DNA of 64,000 nt. It comes from Glycomyces sp. L485. GTDB lineage: Bacteria; Actinomycetota; Actinomycetes; Mycobacteriales; Micromonosporaceae. The stretch covers positions 50,110 to 114,109 of the forward strand of contig NZ_JAKZEW010000009.1 in NCBI RefSeq assembly GCF_022548875.1, in the 5' to 3' direction. Position 1 is the first letter of the stretch, and every line of letters starts with the position of its first letter. Shown here piece by piece: positions 59,869 to 64,000 of the stretch. Made by a program: the position numbers and the translations under genes. The notes under the pieces were generated by a model that searched no databases, was not told the DNA's origin, and worked only from the letters and a program-made list of their open reading frames with translations.

Positions 59869-62474
59869 GCAGCTGGCGCAGACGACTCGTGGCCGCGCTG
59901 GCCGACGAGTTGGGCACCGCGTGCGGCGAAGCCCGCCTCCTCGCCGAACGCACCGCGGCCGCCGCCGAGCGCTCCAGCGCCGAAGCCGACGAAGCCGTCA
60001 AGGCCGCAGCGCGCAAGCAGTCCAAACTCACCGGCATCCACCGGCGCATGACCGCCACGCTCCAGGCCCGCAAAGAGAACACGGTGCGCTCAGGCATCGA
60101 CGCGGCCCAGCGTGCCGCGGCACTCGCCGCCCCGGCCGCCGCCGGAGCCCCCTGGGAGGGCTGGGCCCCCGGCCCCGCCCTCGCGAAAGGCCCAGCGCCG
60201 CTGTTGCGCGTCGGCGCCATCGACGACGAAACCGTCCTGCCCGCGCTCGCAGGCCTCCTCGACCGCGCCCACCTGTGCATCGACACCGGCGCGGCCGCCG
60301 CACTCCAAGGCCTCCTGCTGCGCGCAGTCGGCTCGGTACCCGCCGGATCGGTCCGACTCCACGTCTACGACCCCGAGCATCTCGGGGGCGCGCTCGCGCC
60401 GTTCGCGCCGCTCGGCAAGGCCGGACTGCTGTCCTTCATCGGCCCCTCCGGGCTGCGCGACGCACTCGACACGCTCGTCGAAGACGTCAGGCGAGTCAAC
60501 GCCGACGTCCTCGCCGGCGAACACGCCACCCTCGCCGAACTCGCCGCCGCCACCGGCCGCCGCCCCGAACCCTGGCGGCTCCTCGTCCTCCTCAACTCCG
60601 ACATCGCCGCCTGGCCCGCCCACGAACAGGCCCAACTCGCCCGCCTGCGGCGCACCGGCATCGGCGCCGGCGTCCACCTCGTCATCGTCGGCGACCGCAC
60701 CGACGGCCTCCCGCTGCTCACCGCCACCGAGTACTCCCACCTGCCCGGCGCCCCCATCCGGCTCGACCCCGAACCGCCGACCCGGACCGTCACCGAAGCG
60801 GCGAAGGCCATCGCCGAGAAACACAGCGCCGGACGCGAACCCGCACGCCTGCTCGACCTGCTCCCCACGCGGCTGTGGGCGACCCGCTCCGCCACCGGCC
60901 TCGACATCGCCCTCGGCGAAAGCCCCGACGGCCGCCCCGCCCGCGTCACCCTCGGCGACAACCCGCCCCACGCCCTCGTCGGCGGGCCCTCCGGATCAGG
61001 CAAGACCAACCTCCTCTACGCCTGGATGGCCGGCCTCGCCTCCAACTACCACCCCGACGAACTCGCGCTATACCTCCTCGACTTCAAAGAAGGCGTCTCC
61101 TTCGCCCGATTCGCCTCCGGCCGCCGCGACCCCACCTGGCTCCCGCACGTCCGCCTCGTCGGCGTCAACATCAACGACGACCGCGAGTTCGGCCTCGCGC
61201 TCCTGCGCCACCTCAAAGACGAACTGCGCCGCCGCGCCGAAGCCGCCAAAGCCCACGAAGCCACCAAACTCGAAGAGCTCCGCGAAGCCGACCCCGACGG
61301 CCACTGGCCCCGCATCGTCGCCGTCGTCGACGAATTCCAAGTCCTCCTCGAAGCCCGCGACTCCGTCACCGACGAAGCCGTCGGCCTCCTCGACGACCTC
61401 GCCAGACGCGGCCGCAGCCAAGGCATCCACCTCGTCCTCGCCTCACAGGACATCGCCGGCATCGAAGCGCTCTGGGGCCGCCCGAGCCTCGTCGCCCAGT
61501 TCACCCTCCGCATCGCCCTGCCCAAAGCCCGCCGCGTCCTCGCCGAGAACAACCACGCCGCCGACACCGTCCCCCGCTTCCACGCCATCGTCAACGACGA
61601 ATCAGGCGTCCCCGCCGCCAACAAGACGGTCGCCATCCCCAACGCCGGCCACGCCGGCGCCTGGGAACCCCTCCAGAAGCGGCTCTGGGAAGCCAGACCC
61701 GCGGGCAACACCCCGCCCGCCCTGTTCGACGGCGGCCACGTCCCCGACCTCACCGGCACCGCGCCACCACCCGAGACGGCCATCCTCGGCCAGACCATCG
61801 ACGTCGCCGCCCGACCCGCCGAACTCGCCCTCCACCGCGCACCCGGCCGCAACCTCGCCGTACTCGGCACCCGCACCGACGAAGCCGCCGACATCATCGC
61901 CGCCGCCGCGCTCTCGGCCGCCCGAGGCCAGCGCATCGCCGTCGACCTGTGCTGCCTCGAACCCGACGCCGCCTCCAGCGCCCTCTCCCTCGCCGCCGCC
62001 CTCGAAACCGAAGGCGCCGAAGTCGACTGGCACGACGGCCTCGCCGAGACCTGCAAAGAGTGGGAGCAACGAGCCGACGGCGCCCTCCGCCTCGTGCTCC
62101 TGTACGCCGTCGACGCCGGCTCCGCCCGACTCGACACCGCCGAGTCCGCCGCGCTGCGCGCCATGCTCATCGGCGGCCCCGAACGCCACCTCCACACCCT
62201 CGGCTGGTGGCGGTCCGTGCCGCGCCTGCGCCAAGACCTCGGCGGGTTCTCGGCCCGCTTCGACGCCGTCGACGCCTGGCTCGCCCTCGACGTCCAAGGC
62301 CCCGAACTCGCGCCGCTCTCACCAGCCTCCGGCGGACCCGCCTGGTACCCCCGCTTGAGGCGCGGCCTGTATTTCGACCGCGCCCGCCACCGCGCCCCGC
62401 AGGTCGTCATCCCCTACCGCACCGCCCAAGCCCTGCCCAGACCAGACGCCGTCCTCGACGGCCCCCTGTCCTGA
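59865..62474 (+). CDS. FtsK/SpoIIIE-type ATPase, cytoplasmic
   Basis: The 869-residue protein has an N-terminal coiled coil (about 20-75) and a domain with degenerate ATPase features (about 115-300; RLLVLLNSD). The active FtsK/SpoIIIE domain has Walker A GGPSGSGKT (373-381) and Walker B VVDEFQ (D489, E490). Further motifs are YLLDFKEGVSFARFA, LARRGRSQGIHLVLASQD and AQFTLRIALPK. A third degenerate fold lies at about 625-800 (NLAVLGTRTDEA). The three-domain plan recalls EccC of ESX, but the middle domain is the intact one and there is no membrane segment. DNA or protein translocation are both possible. Confidence 0.87.
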   Translation: MSSWRRRLVAALADELGTACGEARLLAERTAAAAERSSAEADEAVKAAARKQSKLTGIHRRMTATLQARKENTVRSGIDAAQRAAALAAPAAAGAPWEGWAPGPALAKGPAPLLRVGAIDDETVLPALAGLLDRAHLCIDTGAAAALQGLLLRAVGSVPAGSVRLHVYDPEHLGGALAPFAPLGKAGLLSFIGPSGLRDALDTLVEDVRRVNADVLAGEHATLAELAAATGRRPEPWRLLVLLNSDIAAWPAHEQAQLARLRRTGIGAGVHLVIVGDRTDGLPLLTATEYSHLPGAPIRLDPEPPTRTVTEAAKAIAEKHSAGREPARLLDLLPTRLWATRSATGLDIALGESPDGRPARVTLGDNPPHALVGGPSGSGKTNLLYAWMAGLASNYHPDELALYLLDFKEGVSFARFASGRRDPTWLPHVRLVGVNINDDREFGLALLRHLKDELRRRAEAAKAHEATKLEELREADPDGHWPRIVAVVDEFQVLLEARDSVTDEAVGLLDDLARRGRSQGIHLVLASQDIAGIEALWGRPSLVAQFTLRIALPKARRVLAENNHAADTVPRFHAIVNDESGVPAANKTVAIPNAGHAGAWEPLQKRLWEARPAGNTPPALFDGGHVPDLTGTAPPPETAILGQTIDVAARPAELALHRAPGRNLAVLGTRTDEAADIIAAAALSAARGQRIAVDLCCLEPDAASSALSLAAALETEGAEVDWHDGLAETCKEWEQRADGALRLVLLYAVDAGSARLDTAESAALRAMLIGGPERHLHTLGWWRSVPRLRQDLGGFSARFDAVDAWLALDVQGPELAPLSPASGGPAWYPRLRRGLYFDRARHRAPQVVIPYRTAQALPRPDAVLDGPLS

Positions 62475-62485
62475 AAGGGCGCGAA

Positions 62486-63157
62486 ATGGACACCGAATAC
62501 GCCGACGCCATAGCGAACTACCTGCGCGGACGCGAAGCCGCCGAAGCCGAGCTCAAAGCCGCCGACGAGGCCTACCGGGCCGAGACCGCCGCGCTCACCG
62601 CCGCCGCCGACACCGCCCGCGCCAACCGCGACGCCGCCGACCACGCCGCCGCTGAAGCCGCCACCCTCGTCGCCGAGACCGACAAGACCGTCGCCGTACT
62701 GTGGCGGGCCCTCGGCGGCTTCGTCGGCCACCGCCGCACCGGCCACACCCCCTACGGCCACGCCGCCGGGACCGAAGCCGACGCCGCCGCCGTCCGCGCC
62801 CGGCTCTCACGCGCCGCCCGCCTGCTCGACCTCGCCCGGCAAGGTGAACTCCCCATCGAGGCGCCCCGCCACACCGAGATCACCGCCGCGGCCGTCGGCG
62901 CCGCCATCGGCGCGATCGCCGTGGCGCTCGCCGCATGGATACTCGGCGGCGAGACGGACGGCGGCGAGAAGGCCGTGCGGCAGGCACTCGCCGCGGTGAC
63001 CCTGTTCGCCGGCGTCGCCACCGGACCGGTCGCACTCGGCGCCTGGCTGTCGTTGCAGTACCGCGTACGGCCGCGCCCGACGCAGACCGTCGCCTGCGTC
63101 ACGGCCGCCGTTGTCGCCACCTGCGCGCTGGCCGGGGTGTTCCTCAGGGGGATGTGA
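62486..63157 (+). CDS. Coiled-coil membrane protein of the FtsK-linked cluster
   Basis: The 223-residue protein starts at ATG 62486 with GAAAGGG upstream, 11 bases after the ATPase stop. Residues 1-70 are a long Ala/Glu/Asp coiled coil. After a His/Gly-rich segment (GHRRTGHTPYGHAAG), three membrane helices (about 130-150, 163-187, 198-219) close the protein. It could anchor the otherwise soluble ATPase to the membrane. No family is recognised. Confidence 0.77.
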   Translation: MDTEYADAIANYLRGREAAEAELKAADEAYRAETAALTAAADTARANRDAADHAAAEAATLVAETDKTVAVLWRALGGFVGHRRTGHTPYGHAAGTEADAAAVRARLSRAARLLDLARQGELPIEAPRHTEITAAAVGAAIGAIAVALAAWILGGETDGGEKAVRQALAAVTLFAGVATGPVALGAWLSLQYRVRPRPTQTVACVTAAVVATCALAGVFLRGM

Positions 63158-63218
63158 GCGGCGGTTTGCCGCCATGATGTACACCTGATGCGTCATCGAA
63201 ACGTGAGGAGACGCGTCC

Positions 63219-63773
63219 ATGCCAGGCATCGACGACACCAGCTCGTGGCATTACGGCCCCCTGCCGTCCACTGACGACGCCCCCGCCTGGATCTACGGGA
63301 TCGTCCCCGACGGGTGGATCGCCGGCATGCCCGAAGTGACCGTCGACCGCGACGAGATGATCATCGTCTGTCCGCTCCCCGCCCCCGACCATCCCGGCGA
63401 CGCCACCGAATCCGACCGCGCCGCAACCGAAGAGGGCCGCATCTCGCGCTTCCGCGAGGCCACGCGCGACATGCGCGTGCAGATCGCCCAGCAGTTGCAG
63501 TACCGCTACCACCGGCAGGCGTCGTGGGGGGCGAGGTGCGGAGGGACCACCATGGTCTTCACCCACCAGTCGATCCCGGTCACCACCAGGCTGCGCCAGC
63601 CCGAGCGGCTGGTGCTCGACACTCTTGTGGGATCAGGTGTGGCCGCTTCGCGGTCGGACGCGCTGGCCTGGTGCGTGCGTCTTGTCGAGCAGCATGCAGA
63701 GGACTGGCTCAAGGAACTACGAGAAGCCATGACCAGTGTGGACGACCTGCGGAGGCGTGGACCGGCAGTCTAG
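63219..63773 (+). CDS. Unknown protein with ribbon-helix-helix-like C-terminus
   Basis: The 184-residue protein has an acidic N-terminal half (YGIVPDGWIAGMPEVTV) and a C-terminal segment resembling an Arc/MetJ-type ribbon-helix-helix: RLRQPERLVLDTLVGSGVAA then SRSDALAWCVRLVEQ. That suggests DNA binding, perhaps autoregulation of the cluster. It starts 61 bases after the membrane protein on the same strand. Confidence 0.7.
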   Translation: MPGIDDTSSWHYGPLPSTDDAPAWIYGIVPDGWIAGMPEVTVDRDEMIIVCPLPAPDHPGDATESDRAATEEGRISRFREATRDMRVQIAQQLQYRYHRQASWGARCGGTTMVFTHQSIPVTTRLRQPERLVLDTLVGSGVAASRSDALAWCVRLVEQHAEDWLKELREAMTSVDDLRRRGPAV

Positions 63774-64000
63774 GACCTGGGCGCGTTCGGATTCCGAGTG
63801 ATGGCACCGGCCGGTGGCTGGGGGCCTGAGGAGCCCGGAAATGGCTGCGGGGGGCGCTGGCGGCGTCGATCGTGTGCATGGTTGTTGTGCGCCAAGGGCG
63901 GCAGCGACGAAGAGGTGGACGGCTTTCCGGGGTGCGCTGCGGGGGTCGGGTGCCCGTGTGGCGGCGTTGGTGGGTGAGTTTTGCTCGTGTTGTGTTGCGC

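Noticed and set aside
59921..62485. Long plus-strand Arg/Pro-rich frame inside the ATPase gene
   Set aside because: Only its last part (62486-63157) is a real gene. The rest is the +1 frame of the ATPase gene, whose own frame has Walker motifs.
1..64000. CRISPR arrays, insertion sequences, rRNA genes, origins
   Set aside because: No regularly spaced repeats, transposase genes, rRNA sequence or DnaA-box clusters were seen.

Overview
The window is very GC-rich, with strong GC3 bias, frequent GTG starts and many 4-base ATGA/GTGA gene overlaps. The gene content is that of a filamentous or mycobacteria-like Actinomycetota: a GlxR/Crp-type regulator beside nth, a NUDIX gene and marP, a mycosin, a sortase, a Pmt mannosyltransferase, and tRNA genes without an encoded CCA. 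Glycomycetaceae or Micromonosporales would fit, but the sequence alone does not fix the genus. Most of the window is chromosomal housekeeping and adaptive genes, broken by three small accessory patches.

Layout. 1-5.2 kb (minus strand): the end of crp, then marP, a CoA-type NUDIX hydrolase, a TlpA-like lipoprotein, nth and an orphan mycosin. 5.3-8.0 kb: an SseB-domain protein and a small partner. 8.1-11.2 kb: a three-gene sugar/polyol operon (Gfo/Idh/MocA, DUF993, TIM-barrel isomerase) ending in a 21-bp terminator stem. 11.4-12.6 kb: a sortase and its probable LAXTG substrate. 12.7-15.4 kb: an orphan nuoI-nuoJ pair and a DUF885 hydrolase. 15.4-20.5 kb: a CHAD protein, an LPMO (AA10-CBM2), a peroxiredoxin, an NmrA-like reductase, rdgB and rph.

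20.6-22.4 kb is a small accessory patch after tRNA-Leu: an unknown protein, a truncated reading frame, an XRE regulator and a 40-codon ORF, with two related terminator elements. 22.5-28.7 kb: a GH42 beta-galactosidase with a clear promoter/operator, a TetR gene and its operator with two co-regulated targets, a PAS-SpoIIE phosphatase and a second peroxiredoxin. 28.8-31.5 kb: a four-gene nickel/cobalt ECF transporter behind a Nur-type box. 31.5-42.7 kb: a DsbA-like protein, CopC-CopD, TatD, an unknown protein, metG, a bifunctional PBP, pmt and tRNA-Ala. 42.7-44.5 kb is a second accessory patch with a secreted protein behind paired palindromes. 44.5-53.1 kb: LysR/EamA, an LCP ligase, two CNNM/CBS proteins, a universal stress protein and a YyaL-type protein.

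53.1-55.2 kb is a type IV (AbiE-like) toxin-antitoxin cassette. Its nucleotidyltransferase toxin is frameshifted, and the cassette lies between 217-bp direct repeats that carry the start of the YyaL gene. 55.4-58.6 kb: two small membrane proteins, a lytic-transglycosylase-like protein whose start codon is paired in a leader stem, and PhoH. 58.8-63.8 kb is the best candidate for an undescribed system: a 91-residue helical-hairpin protein, an unknown 261-residue protein, an 869-residue FtsK/SpoIIIE ATPase, a coiled-coil membrane protein and a ribbon-helix-helix-like protein, closely packed on one strand.
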